Virus record (IMG/VR): IMGVR_UViG_3300005529_001111
Span: 1-22,954 of that record
Origin: a virus
Direction: 5' to 3' (one strand)
DNA length: 22,954 bases
Part shown: positions 1 to 6,464 of the stretch, piece after piece
Numbering within the stretch: the first letter of the stretch is position 1
How the letters are laid out: every line of letters starts with the position of its first letter
Program-made: the position numbers and the translations under genes
The notes under the pieces: generated by a model
Told to the model about the DNA's origin: nothing
The model's database searches: none
Seen by the model: only the letters and a program-made list of their open reading frames with translations

Positions 1-879
1 ATGGCCAAGTTGAAGCGCTCGGAAATGCGGTTCATCGATGAAGTTTTCGATATGGGCAGCGGCTACGTCCTCGACTTCTCGAATCGGACGTTCGCTGAGT
101 TCTTCGAGGATGAATTCGGCATCGACATCTTCCAGCAGAAATACCAGGGCCGCGGCACGTCTAAAGCCAACCACCTGCGCGGCTTCATCGAGACGGAAGA
201 CGGGTACACGGTGGGCAAGGTACTGCGGCGGCTCTGGGCTTACCGCAGCGAAACGATCGTCGTCGCCGACCCGCAACGCGCCTTCCCAGCTAGCGTCCAA
301 GTAAGGTTCTTCGATCTGGTAAGCAGTATCGAGGCGGGCTTCGCACCGCCGGTCTTGGCTGCCTTGTCGGACACGGCCGGCGTCCTGAATCTCGACACGG
401 TCTCGCGCGATCTCGACCGTGCGCTCGGCAACGCGCGGGAAGACCCCGAAGATGCTGTGACCGCCGCCTGCTCAACGGTCGAAAGCGTGTGCCGGTCCAT
501 CCTGATCGAGCTGGGGCAACCTTTGCCGAATAAGAAGGACATCAAGGACCTCTTTAATGCGGTTAAAAAGCCGCTCGGCCTATCGCCCGACCGCACCGAC
601 CTCGATACGCTGATCGCCGAAGACGTCCGCCGCATTCTCGGCGGGCTTGGCACCGTGGTCGAGGGTATCGGCGCGTTGCGGACCCACGGCGGCGACGCGC
701 ATGGGCGCGAGCGCGGATACGCCCGGATCGATCACCGCATCGCGAACCTTGCCATTCACGCCGCCAGCTCCGTGGCGCTGTTCCTGATCGAGACGTGGCA
801 ACGCAAATTTCCAAGCCGGGAATTGCCGCTGCATCCGCGCTTGGCCCGGCCGAAGCCGGTCCAAGCCGCGGGGCGGTGA
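1..879 (+). CDS. Abortive-infection (Abi-C type) protein
   Basis: This 292-residue protein resembles the abortive infection proteins that carry a C-terminal Abi-C domain. The Abi-C-like part runs from about residue 145 to 262 and includes a helical stretch with DPEDAVTAACSTVES, an LPNKKDIKDLF segment and a GIGALRTHGGDAHGR segment; this R-x-x-x-G-x-x-H-G pattern is typical of the family. An N-terminal domain of roughly 100 residues precedes it. The family is linked to phage exclusion through host dormancy or death; the biochemical activity of this member cannot be read from the sequence. The ATG is the first base of the window, so a longer N-terminus cannot be excluded, but the MAKLKRSEMRFIDEVF opening looks like a natural family start. 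It converges on a tRNA-like gene only a few bases away. No signal peptide or membrane segment is visible, so it is probably cytoplasmic. Confidence 0.8.
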   Translation: MAKLKRSEMRFIDEVFDMGSGYVLDFSNRTFAEFFEDEFGIDIFQQKYQGRGTSKANHLRGFIETEDGYTVGKVLRRLWAYRSETIVVADPQRAFPASVQVRFFDLVSSIEAGFAPPVLAALSDTAGVLNLDTVSRDLDRALGNAREDPEDAVTAACSTVESVCRSILIELGQPLPNKKDIKDLFNAVKKPLGLSPDRTDLDTLIAEDVRRILGGLGTVVEGIGALRTHGGDAHGRERGYARIDHRIANLAIHAASSVALFLIETWQRKFPSRELPLHPRLARPKPVQAAGR

Positions 880-884
880 AAAGG

Positions 885-993
885 ACGCGGCGGCAGGACT
901 TGAACCTGCGGCCTCCCTGCCCATACTGTGCGATTGCGACATCTACACCGTATGCAGACAGCTGGGCGCTCTGTCCGGCTGAGCTACGCCGCG
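885..993 (-). tRNA. tRNA-like gene with enlarged anticodon arm
   Basis: Read on the minus strand from 993, a tRNA core is clear. There is a perfect 7-bp acceptor stem (CGCGGCG at 993-987 with CGCCGCG at 892-886), T8, a 4-bp D stem (GCTC/GAGC) with an AGCCGGACA loop, and a perfect 5-bp T stem (GCAGG/CCTGC) around the canonical loop TTCAAGT. A discriminator T and CC follow, with T in place of the final A. The anticodon region is abnormal: between the D arm and the AGGCC variable loop lie about 52 bases instead of the usual 17. One reading is a stem CCCAG/CAGGG with one A-A mismatch around a 42-base loop. Another places an Arg-like ACG anticodon loop (TCTGC-ATACGGT-GTAGA) inside it. No isotype can be assigned. 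It could be a degenerate tRNA, a tRNA with an insertion, or a tRNA-derived RNA. Confidence 0.65.
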
Positions 994-1000
994 AAACCTC

Positions 1001-1513
1001 CTATCCGGCAGGGGCCTGTGCCGCCCTGCGCAGGCGTGCGCCGGGCCGGGCGACCTCGCGGCGGCTCTCTTTTGCCGCGTCCTCCGCTTTCCTGAACTCA
1101 GGTTCAAGCGCCTTGAGCTTCAAGACGAGGCCGGACAAGTCGTATTCGTTGCTGAGCTGGCCGCGGTATTTGTTGTGCCGCTTTACCCGGTGCACAAGGC
1201 CTGCTGTCTCAAGCTCGGCGATGATGGTCTGCACCCGGCGCGGTTTGAGGTTCATCCTCTCGCCGAGCGATTTCTTCGAAGGCCAGGGCTTGCGGTCCAC
1301 GTCCCACCAGTAATCGGCAAGGTGCATCAGCACCGCGAGCTGCGAGGCATTAAGCCCAAGCCGGCGCTGCCCGCGCAGCAGCAGCGAGGGCACGATGCAG
1401 AAGCCGAGTTCGAGGACCTTCTTTCCCCATTTACGCTCCGAGGCGAGGCGGGCTTTCGTGGAATCGATGGGGATGACTTTCGCAGTCTCTTTCGCTTCAG
1501 TAGGATTGCTCAT
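1001..1513 (-). CDS. Helix-turn-helix replication/regulatory-type protein
   Basis: The 170-residue product has a winged-helix-like core at about residues 50-115. It contains LGLNASQLAVLMHLADYWWD, then a PWPSKKSLGERMNLKPRRV recognition-helix region and a LETAGLVHRVKR wing. This pattern is seen in plasmid or phage replication-initiator-like and transcription regulators that begin with a Rep-type winged helix. The N-terminus is polar and the C-terminus is basic and rich in Arg and Ala. The start is supported by CGGAG shortly upstream of ATG at 1513. The stop lies just before the tRNA-like gene on the same strand. It sits downstream of the leftward recombinase cassette but is separated from it by about 275 bp, so it probably has its own promoter. 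The precise target is unknown. Confidence 0.65.
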   Translation of the reverse strand: MSNPTEAKETAKVIPIDSTKARLASERKWGKKVLELGFCIVPSLLLRGQRRLGLNASQLAVLMHLADYWWDVDRKPWPSKKSLGERMNLKPRRVQTIIAELETAGLVHRVKRHNKYRGQLSNEYDLSGLVLKLKALEPEFRKAEDAAKESRREVARPGARLRRAAQAPAG

Positions 1514-1620
1514 AAACCATCTCCGTGCTGCCGCTTCAGATACGCGCGGCCATCACGGGCTTCAAGATGATTGCCCCGGCAGAATCCGACCGGGAGCCCC
1601 GGCAGCGCAATGCCAGGCGG

Positions 1621-1640
1621 GGAGGGCGAATAGGCCCTCC
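1621..1640. other. GC-rich hairpin in the 1514-1789 gap
   Basis: GGAGGGC and GCCCTCC form a perfect 7-bp stem around a 6-base loop. The gap between the recombinase cassette and the HTH gene also holds two copies of GCCCCGGCAG (1573-1582 and 1596-1605), a near repeat of GAATGAGTATCCG (1641-1653, and 1682-1695 as GAACGAGTATCCCG), and an imperfect stem at 1700-1721. No T tract follows, so a classical terminator is not supported. I see no convincing gene in the gap. Confidence 0.35.
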
Positions 1641-1789
1641 GAATGAGTATCCGGCTATCCAACACGCCCTACGGTGCATACGAACGAGTATCCCGGAGCC
1701 CCTGGCAGGATCGTGCCGGGGGTGACATTCGGGGTCTTTATGCGGGCGGCCGGGTGGAAACAGCATTCACATCGCGATCGATGCGGGGC

Positions 1790-2176
1790 TCACTCCTCGA
1801 ACACTATTTTTTCTTGCTTGTCCCAAGGAAGCTCGACAGCGGTGGTGAGATCCTTGATAGAAAGAGCAGATCGGCGGCGAAGGATGAGGAGCTTCTCCAG
1901 AACCGTTGGTGAGAGATACGCCAGCCGCAGCGTGCGGCTGATGAACCTGTCGGAGACTCTTTCGGCGACAGCGATATCCTGGATGGTCGTGACCTCGCCC
2001 CGCTCCAGCTGGCGTCGCCAATTCCAGGCGCGAGCAATAGCGCGCAGCAAGTGCGGTTCCTGGGCGTGAGGCTCAACGGCGTCGATGTTTTCCGGCGGCA
2101 CGATCCATGGCCGGCCATTGCGGTGCTTCACCTTAAGCGGGATCACTACGCGGATGGTGGATGGCGCGGTGGTCAT
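1790..2176 (-). CDS. Small protein of the recombinase cassette
   Basis: A 128-residue hypothetical protein with a basic first half (KVKHRNGRPWIVPP) and a predicted helix-turn-helix around residues 55-90. The segment TTIQDIAVAERVSDRFISRTLRLAYLSP has the ParB/sigma-type pattern of a helix, turn and recognition helix. Its ATG at 2176 overlaps the stop of the recombinase gene as ATGA, which argues for translational coupling and a common role. It may be a DNA-binding accessory factor such as a directionality factor or cassette regulator, but this is inference from size, fold and position. I know it only as a conserved companion of this type of recombinase in alphaproteobacteria. Confidence 0.7.
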   Translation of the reverse strand: MTTAPSTIRVVIPLKVKHRNGRPWIVPPENIDAVEPHAQEPHLLRAIARAWNWRRQLERGEVTTIQDIAVAERVSDRFISRTLRLAYLSPTVLEKLLILRRRSALSIKDLTTAVELPWDKQEKIVFEE

Positions 2177-3507
2177 GCGATGGCCTCCTCACGCGTTGGG
2201 TTCAGCATCTCGCGCATCACGGTGCCGAGACCTTCCGTACGCAGATCGACGGCGAGCCCATCGGTGGTCACGGTCACCCTTTCCACCAGCAGCCGCACGA
2301 TGCGCGCCTGCTCGGCCGGGAACAGCGCCGACCAGACATCGCCGAACTGGTTAATGGCGGTAACCACGTCTCGTTCGTTGACGGAGGGCGCTTCCCGCCG
2401 CGCGGCAGCGACGGCCTGCGCCACGATTTCGGGCGCGCGCACCAGCTGCTGGATCTCCCGCACCACAGCGGTTTCCACTGCGTCGGCGGGCAGGCGCAGC
2501 GGTACAGCGGTGCATGCCGTCGCGCGCCCCCGGAGCGCATCGGTCGAGACGTAGTACCGATAGAGCCGGCTACCCTTTCTGGTGTGGGTAGGCGTCATCG
2601 CCCGTCCGGCTTCAGTGAAGATGAGGCCCTTGAGCAGCGCCGGCGTTTCCCGCCGCGTCGCAGCCGCCCGTGCGCGTCCGTTGGAGGCAAGGATGGCGTG
2701 GACCTTATCAAAGGTGTGTCTGTCGACGATCGCCGCGTGCTCGCCGGGATAAGCCGTCCCCTTGTGGACCGCTTCGCCGAGGTAGATGCGATTGTTGAGG
2801 AGCTTGTAGACGATGCCTTTGTCGAAGAGCTTCCCACGCTTGTTGGTGAGGCCTTCTGCGTTGAGCTCGCGCACGAGATTGGTCATCGATCCCAGTTGAA
2901 CAAAACGCTGGAAAATGCGCCGAACGAGCCCGGCCTCGACAGTATTGACGACCAGCTTGCGCTCGACCACGTCGTAGCCGAGGGGCGCCCAGCCGCCCAT
3001 CCACATGCCTCGCTTACGCGATGCCGCGAACTTGTCTCGGATACGCTCGCCGATCACCTCGCGCTCGAACTGCGCGAAGGAGAGCAGGATGTTAAGCGTC
3101 AGCCGACCCATCGACGTCGTGGTGTTGAAGGACTGGGTCACCGAAACGAAGGTCACGCCCTTGCGATCGAACACCTCGACCAGCTTGGCAAAATCCATGA
3201 GCGAGCGGCTGAGGCGATCGATTTTGTAGACCACCACAACGTCGATAAGCCCCGCCTCGATGTCGGCGAGTAACTGCTTCAGCGCCGGGCGCTCCAGCGT
3301 GCCGCCGGAAAAGCCGCCGTCGTCATATCTGTCGCGAAGCAGCACCCAACCCTCCGCCTTCTGGCTGGCGGCGAAGGCTTCGCAGGCTTCGCGCTGGGCG
3401 TCGAGGGAGTTGAACTCCTGGTCCAGTCCTTCCTCGGACGATTTTCGGGTGTAGACCGCGCAGCGCAGCCGTCGCGGCGCAGCGGCGGAGGTCTGTGACC
3501 GCTTCAT
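2173..3507 (-). CDS. Large serine recombinase
   Basis: The 444-residue protein has a resolvase/invertase catalytic domain at about residues 14-165: CAVYTRKSS with the likely nucleophile Ser23, the NSLDAQREACEAF helix, YKIDRLSRS, and a FAQFEREVIGERIRDK long-helix region. A Recombinase domain follows (about 190-290; EGLTNKRGKLFDKGIVYKLL, IYLGEAVHKG). Such enzymes integrate or excise mobile DNA through a 5'-phosphoserine intermediate. The zinc-ribbon cysteines usual in large serine integrases are absent; only three cysteines are present and none are paired. ATG at 3507 is preferred over an upstream in-frame extension that would run back into the DUF2924 gene, because it gives an ATGA overlap with the DUF2924 stop. 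It is the central gene of a four-gene leftward cassette. It may integrate the phage-like region on its right or only its own cassette. Confidence 0.92.
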   Translation of the reverse strand: MKRSQTSAAAPRRLRCAVYTRKSSEEGLDQEFNSLDAQREACEAFAASQKAEGWVLLRDRYDDGGFSGGTLERPALKQLLADIEAGLIDVVVVYKIDRLSRSLMDFAKLVEVFDRKGVTFVSVTQSFNTTTSMGRLTLNILLSFAQFEREVIGERIRDKFAASRKRGMWMGGWAPLGYDVVERKLVVNTVEAGLVRRIFQRFVQLGSMTNLVRELNAEGLTNKRGKLFDKGIVYKLLNNRIYLGEAVHKGTAYPGEHAAIVDRHTFDKVHAILASNGRARAAATRRETPALLKGLIFTEAGRAMTPTHTRKGSRLYRYYVSTDALRGRATACTAVPLRLPADAVETAVVREIQQLVRAPEIVAQAVAAARREAPSVNERDVVTAINQFGDVWSALFPAEQARIVRLLVERVTVTTDGLAVDLRTEGLGTVMREMLNPTREEAIA

Positions 3508-4013
3508 CGGACGCCCCCTGCGGCACGGAGACCAAAGAAGCGCCAGCCGTTCCAGCGGGTACCGGCGATGGCGCGGGCGATGGCCGAGAGCGACTTGTAT
3601 TTGCGGCCCTCGAACTCGAAGCCGTCGCGCAGCACCGTGACGGTGTGCTCGACCCCGTTCCACTGCCGGACCAGCCGCGTACCGGCGACCGGCCGGCGCG
3701 GATCCACGATGCGCGTCTTGCGGTCCGGATTTCCGCGGAGCTCGTCAGCGAGAGCGTCAAGGAGCCGGACGGTCTCGCGCGAGGGGCCGCCGTAGGCCAG
3801 TTCCTGAATGCGGTAAGCGAGCCGGAGCTCGAGGAAGGACCGGCTGTTGTTGGGAGCATCCGCCCCGAAGAGGGCCCGCCACTCTGCTTTCAACCCCGCG
3901 ACGCTCATGCGCTTCAGCGCCATCAGCCGCGTCAGGACCGTCGTATCGCGGCTCTCGTCCTCGCCAGGTCGCGCCGGCTCCGATGCGTTCGCTCTGGCCG
4001 ACATTTGCGGCAT
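3504..4013 (-). CDS. DUF2924 family protein
   Basis: The 169-residue product matches the DUF2924 pattern. It has an N-terminal helical part with LKRMSVAGLKAEWRALFGAD and ELRLAYRIQELAYGG, then a compact beta-rich C-terminal part with GTRLVRQWNGVEHTVTVL, GFEFEGRKYKSLSAIARAIAGTRWNGWRFFGL. The last segment resembles the small DNA-associated domain known from recombinase neighbours. DUF2924 genes are regularly found directly upstream of serine recombinases in alphaproteobacteria; no biochemical role is established. ATG at 4013 is chosen because GGGGGAG lies just upstream; a longer reading to 4082 has no such site and would overlap the preceding gene. Its stop overlaps the recombinase start (ATGA). 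Confidence 0.85.
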   Translation of the reverse strand: MPQMSARANASEPARPGEDESRDTTVLTRLMALKRMSVAGLKAEWRALFGADAPNNSRSFLELRLAYRIQELAYGGPSRETVRLLDALADELRGNPDRKTRIVDPRRPVAGTRLVRQWNGVEHTVTVLRDGFEFEGRKYKSLSAIARAIAGTRWNGWRFFGLRAAGGVR

Positions 4014-4015
4014 GG

Positions 4016-4216
4016 TCACTCCCCCTTCACCTGCCGAAGCCGGTCGGCATGACCGCGGTGGTCGGGCGAGAAGTCGAGGCAACTTTCTCCGTGATCGGCA
4101 GATTTCGGGCTTGACTGTCGGGCGTGGAGCCGAACCAGCCCGCGGGCGACGATCATGGCAATCTCAGCCAGCCGCTCTTCGGCGGTCATCCGGGTCGGGT
4201 CGAGGCCAGAGCTCAT
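4016..4216 (-). CDS. Small helical protein, first gene of recombinase cassette
   Basis: A 66-residue ORF containing MTAEERLAEIAMIVARGLVRLHARQ, a helical segment that I recognise as typical of tiny proteins upstream of DUF2924-recombinase pairs. The C-terminal half is polar (CLDFSPDHRGHADRLRQ). The stop lies two bases before the DUF2924 ATG, and its last codons supply that gene's ribosome-binding site, so the two are probably coupled. The start is uncertain: ATG at 4216 or the internal ATG at 4189, neither with a strong Shine-Dalgarno sequence. Function unknown. Confidence 0.6.
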   Translation of the reverse strand: MSSGLDPTRMTAEERLAEIAMIVARGLVRLHARQSSPKSADHGESCLDFSPDHRGHADRLRQVKGE

Positions 4217-4318
4217 CGAGGGATCGGGGTCAATTGACGGGGAACTCTCTCTCTGTAGCGGCTGAGGCGAGCGGTATTCCCAAGAGGTCGGAGAGCCTGC
4301 TAACCGCAGCCGTCGATC

Positions 4319-4338
4319 TGTTGCGCACATCCGCAACA
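4319..4338. promoter_or_regulatory. Candidate repressor operator (inverted repeat)
   Basis: TGTTGCG and CGCAACA form perfect 7-bp arms separated by CACATC. The symmetry, length and position in the divergent region fit a dimeric XRE-type repressor site, possibly for the XRE protein encoded at 5265-5573. Binding is inferred. Confidence 0.45.
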
Positions 4339-4366
4339 AAAGACTCGACTCTCCCTCTGAGTTGTG

Positions 4367-4381
4367 GAACAAAAAGAGAAC
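4367..4381. promoter_or_regulatory. Candidate LexA (SOS) box, alphaproteobacterial type
   Basis: GAAC, seven bases, GAAC matches the direct-repeat LexA operator known from alphaproteobacteria (GAACN7GAAC or its complement GTTCN7GTTC). It ends 17 bases before the ATG at 4399 and so would cover the promoter or transcript start of the ImmA/IrrE gene. One hit to an 8-base pattern can occur by chance; the position makes it credible. Confidence 0.5.
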
Positions 4382-4398
4382 ATCAGACGGGAGCGCGC

Positions 4399-5202
4399 AT
4401 GTCGCCGATCAAGGTCACCTATCCCTGCAGTCCGGTCACGGGTGAGCCAAATCGGCTGACCGCTCGACAGGTCTGGGACGTGGCCCGCAATGTCCGCGCG
4501 CAGTTCACTGACCCACAGGAGCGGCGGCTCGACACTGTTCGCCTTGTCGAGACGGCGTCGTCCCTGCTGGTCAACGGTCTCGCATTCGAGGCGTACTGGG
4601 ACCTCGACCATGAGGTTTGCGACGAGGCCGACCGGCCGGTCATGGGCGCCACCGAGTTCGACCCGGGGCAGCCCGATAGCGTCATGGTGTCCGTGAACGG
4701 TGTCCTTATCGGGGTTCGCGACGACCTCCTTCGGTCGACCGCCGCCCACGAGCTCGGGCACGTCGTGTTCGATGCCCCAGGCCTGATCCGTCGCGCGACC
4801 GACCTCAAGGTCGCCGGCTTCGACCAGCGCCCATCCGCGGACTGGGTCCGGATCATGTCGGACCGGCGTGGACCTCACCCGCCCAATTCGAGTGCCACCG
4901 TCGTCCAGGACTGGCGAGAGTTCCGCGCCAACGAGTTCATGGGTGCGCTGCTTGTCCCGCCGGGCTTGCTCCGCGTCGAGTTGCAGCGTTTCGCCAAGCG
5001 CCGCCGCCTTCCCCTCTCCGACGTCCCTTCTCGGGTCATCAGGGGAGCGCCGGCCTACGACGGATGGTCACTCGATCCGGAGGGCGCCATCGAGATGCTG
5101 TTCACCCTGGCGGAGCGGTTCCGGGTCTCGGAGGCCTTTGTCCGCGTCCGGCTCGACCGCTACGACCTCGTCCGCTCAGGGAGGCAGTGGCACCTTGGCT
5201 GA
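4399..5202 (+). CDS. ImmA/IrrE family metallo-endopeptidase
   Basis: The 267-residue protein carries the zinc-peptidase signature HELGH at residues 117-121 (AAHELGHVVFD) and a downstream NEFMGALLVP helix whose Glu179 is the likely third zinc ligand. This is the arrangement of the ImmA/IrrE family. Relatives cleave an XRE-type repressor after DNA damage and so induce mobile elements (ImmA of ICEBs1) or stress regulons (IrrE/PprI). A further domain of about 70 residues at the C-terminus is helical. ATG at 4399 is supported by GGGAG seven bases upstream; the open frame extends back to 3847 but overlaps the recombinase cassette and lacks a start site signal. An XRE gene follows 62 bp downstream, the expected partner, although in many elements the repressor gene comes first. 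A LexA-type box precedes it. Confidence 0.88.
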   Translation: MSPIKVTYPCSPVTGEPNRLTARQVWDVARNVRAQFTDPQERRLDTVRLVETASSLLVNGLAFEAYWDLDHEVCDEADRPVMGATEFDPGQPDSVMVSVNGVLIGVRDDLLRSTAAHELGHVVFDAPGLIRRATDLKVAGFDQRPSADWVRIMSDRRGPHPPNSSATVVQDWREFRANEFMGALLVPPGLLRVELQRFAKRRRLPLSDVPSRVIRGAPAYDGWSLDPEGAIEMLFTLAERFRVSEAFVRVRLDRYDLVRSGRQWHLG

Positions 5203-5212
5203 TTCCGACTTT

Positions 5213-5250
5213 ATTTGTGCCGATGCATCGCGCGTCGACGAAACACAAAT
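5213..5250. promoter_or_regulatory. Inverted repeats before the XRE gene
   Basis: ATTTGTG (5213-5219) and CACAAAT (5244-5250) are perfect 7-bp arms, and two smaller palindromes, GATGCATC (5222-5229) and CGTCGACG (5233-5240), lie between them. The element ends 14 bases before the XRE ATG. It may be an operator or an RNA hairpin controlling translation of the XRE protein. The segment TCGACGAAACAC (5235-5246) recurs inverted at 5650-5661. Confidence 0.4.
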
Positions 5251-5264
5251 CGTGGAACGATCCA

Positions 5265-5573
5265 ATGATCAAGCGAGCGACCCTTACGGGAACAGCGTTC
5301 GGACCCTGGATCCGAGCCGAACGCGAGAAGGCGGGGATCGGCCTCAACGACTTCGCGCACGAGATCAACATCTCGCCGGCCTACTGGTCGCGGATCGAAC
5401 GCGGGCACGAGAAGGCGCCGAAGGACGAGCTCATCATCGCGGCCTGCAAGCGGCTCGGCCTCGACACCGACCGGGCGTTCATCGAGGCGCGCCGTCTGCC
5501 ACCCGACATGCAAATCGACATCGCGACCGCGGTGACGGTCTACCGACGCTTCAAGGAGCGCGGTCGTAAGTGA
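5265..5573 (+). CDS. XRE-family helix-turn-helix protein
   Basis: The 102-residue protein has a Cro/C1-type helix-turn-helix at about residues 10-70: GPWIRAEREKAGIGLNDFAHE, INISPAYWSRIERGHEK and DELIIAACKRLGLD, with the usual SRIERG after the recognition helix. The C-terminal tail is short and basic, so a large dimerisation domain is absent. It is the likely repressor partner and possible substrate of the ImmA-like peptidase just upstream. ATG at 5265 places the first HTH helix at a normal distance; an earlier in-frame ATG at 5223 would add 14 residues of no family character and overlap the inverted repeats. The upstream GTGGAA is a weak ribosome site. Confidence 0.85.
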   Translation: MIKRATLTGTAFGPWIRAEREKAGIGLNDFAHEINISPAYWSRIERGHEKAPKDELIIAACKRLGLDTDRAFIEARRLPPDMQIDIATAVTVYRRFKERGRK

Positions 5574-5607
5574 CCTCCCGCAAACCTCCGCACCGGGACT
5601 GAACGCC

Positions 5608-5661
5608 GCGGATTATCCGCTCAACAATCGAGCTGTGCCAAGCAATTGCGTGTTTCGTCGA
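5608..5661. promoter_or_regulatory. Candidate operators before the sigma-like gene
   Basis: The 116-bp gap after the XRE gene holds a perfect inverted repeat, GCGGAT-T-ATCCGC (5608-5620), the palindrome GCAATTGC (5642-5649) and GTGTTTCGTCGA (5650-5661). The last is the exact reverse complement of a 12-base segment before the XRE gene. Shared sites on both sides of a repressor gene are typical of a switch, so control of the downstream operon by the XRE protein is a reasonable inference. Confidence 0.45.
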
Positions 5662-5689
5662 TGCAAAATGAATCAACAGGAAGACGCCC

Positions 5690-6316
5690 GTGACCGAAAC
5701 ATTTCGATCCGCCCAAAGTGATGCGGCCGAACCGCCGCCGGCCACCGACGCGCGGGCCTTGCGCACGCTGATGGCGGCGGCCGCCTATCACGCGCGCCGG
5801 GTCGCGCGCACGATGCGGCTCGGCCCGGACGACCGCGAGGACGCGGAACAGGAGATCCTGCTAGCTCTTCTGGAGCGCCGGCGGTTCTTCGACCCGGCGC
5901 GCGGCGCCTGGAGCGCGTTCGCCGACCGGGTTGCCCGGCAGGCCGCGCAGACGGTGGCGGACGGGATCGGCGCCGAGCGGATGGTGCGCGGTCCGTCACT
6001 CGACCAGCCTGTCGACGGCAGCGCCGACGACGGTCCGACACTTGGAGGTCTGCTTGCTGAGAGGATCTCAGTCGACAGCTCTTCTGACGAGGGAGCGGCG
6101 CTCAGCGTGGCCCTGCGGCGCTTCCTCCGAAACCTGCCCGACGAGCTGCGGTTGGTCGCGGCCCTGGCGCTGGACGAGGACGGTGACCTTGCCGAAACGC
6201 AGCGGCGCTCGGGGCTGTCGACCAGCGAATTCTATCGCCGCCTCCGGGAGGTCCGGCTCCGGCTGGTGTGCACCGGCCTCGTCAGTTGGCGCCCGGCCAA
6301 GGGCGCTCCCGTTTAG
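5690..6316 (+). CDS. Sigma-70-like (ECF-type) protein
   Basis: The 208-residue product has a sigma region-2-like segment at about residues 30-88 (YHARRVARTMRLGPDDREDAEQ then FFDPARGAWSAFADRVARQA) and a region-4-like helix-turn-helix at about 140-200 (LRNLPDELRLVAALAL, LAETQRRSGLSTSEFYRRL). This is the layout of small sigma factors of the ECF kind. It starts with GTG at 5690 behind AGGAAG. It sits between the immunity pair and the replication operon, so it may direct transcription of the early or late genes. It could also be a non-sigma DNA-binding protein that keeps the same fold. Confidence 0.7.
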   Translation: MTETFRSAQSDAAEPPPATDARALRTLMAAAAYHARRVARTMRLGPDDREDAEQEILLALLERRRFFDPARGAWSAFADRVARQAAQTVADGIGAERMVRGPSLDQPVDGSADDGPTLGGLLAERISVDSSSDEGAALSVALRRFLRNLPDELRLVAALALDEDGDLAETQRRSGLSTSEFYRRLREVRLRLVCTGLVSWRPAKGAPV

Positions 6317-6464
6317 ACCTCTTGGGAAGATCACCCCATCCCGCCGCTACTAAGCACATCGAAAGCCGCCGACTGATCCGAACCGCCGGCGGCATTTCCG
6401 AGATGACCCTGAACCGAGCAGCCGAGGCGTGCCGCACCGGCTGTACCCGAGAGAGGTTTGCCCG
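6317..6464. promoter_or_regulatory. Gap before the replication operon, with GC hairpin
   Basis: The 148-bp gap holds GCCGCCG (about 6366) and CGGCGGC (about 6388), a 7-bp stem with a 15-base loop, near the middle. It may end the upstream transcript or lie in the leader of the operon. There is no clear T tract and no promoter I can name. Confidence 0.3.

Larger units (their letters stand above)
4217..4398. promoter_or_regulatory. Divergent control region
   Basis: This 182-bp gap separates the leftward recombinase cassette from the rightward peptidase/XRE genes and should hold both promoters. It contains the perfect palindrome GTCAATTGAC (4229-4238) near the leftward gene start, the inverted repeat TGTTGCG-N6-CGCAACA (4319-4338), and the direct repeat GAAC-N7-GAAC (4367-4381) near the rightward start. 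I could not place -35/-10 boxes with confidence. Confidence 0.6.

Noticed and set aside
930-960. Group I or group II intron in the tRNA-like gene
   Set aside because: The extra sequence is only about 35 bases, far too short for a self-splicing intron.
1536-1766. Minus-strand open frame of 76 codons in the 1514-1789 gap
   Set aside because: Pro/Arg-rich composition, overlaps several hairpins, no ribosome site or recognised family.
2161-3273. Plus-strand open frame of 370 codons
   Set aside because: Antisense to the serine recombinase; no family features, His/Arg-rich composition typical of shadow frames.
3847-4398. N-terminal extension of the ImmA/IrrE frame
   Set aside because: The frame is open but overlaps DUF2924 and the small cassette gene on the other strand, has no family similarity, and a good ribosome site occurs only before 4399.
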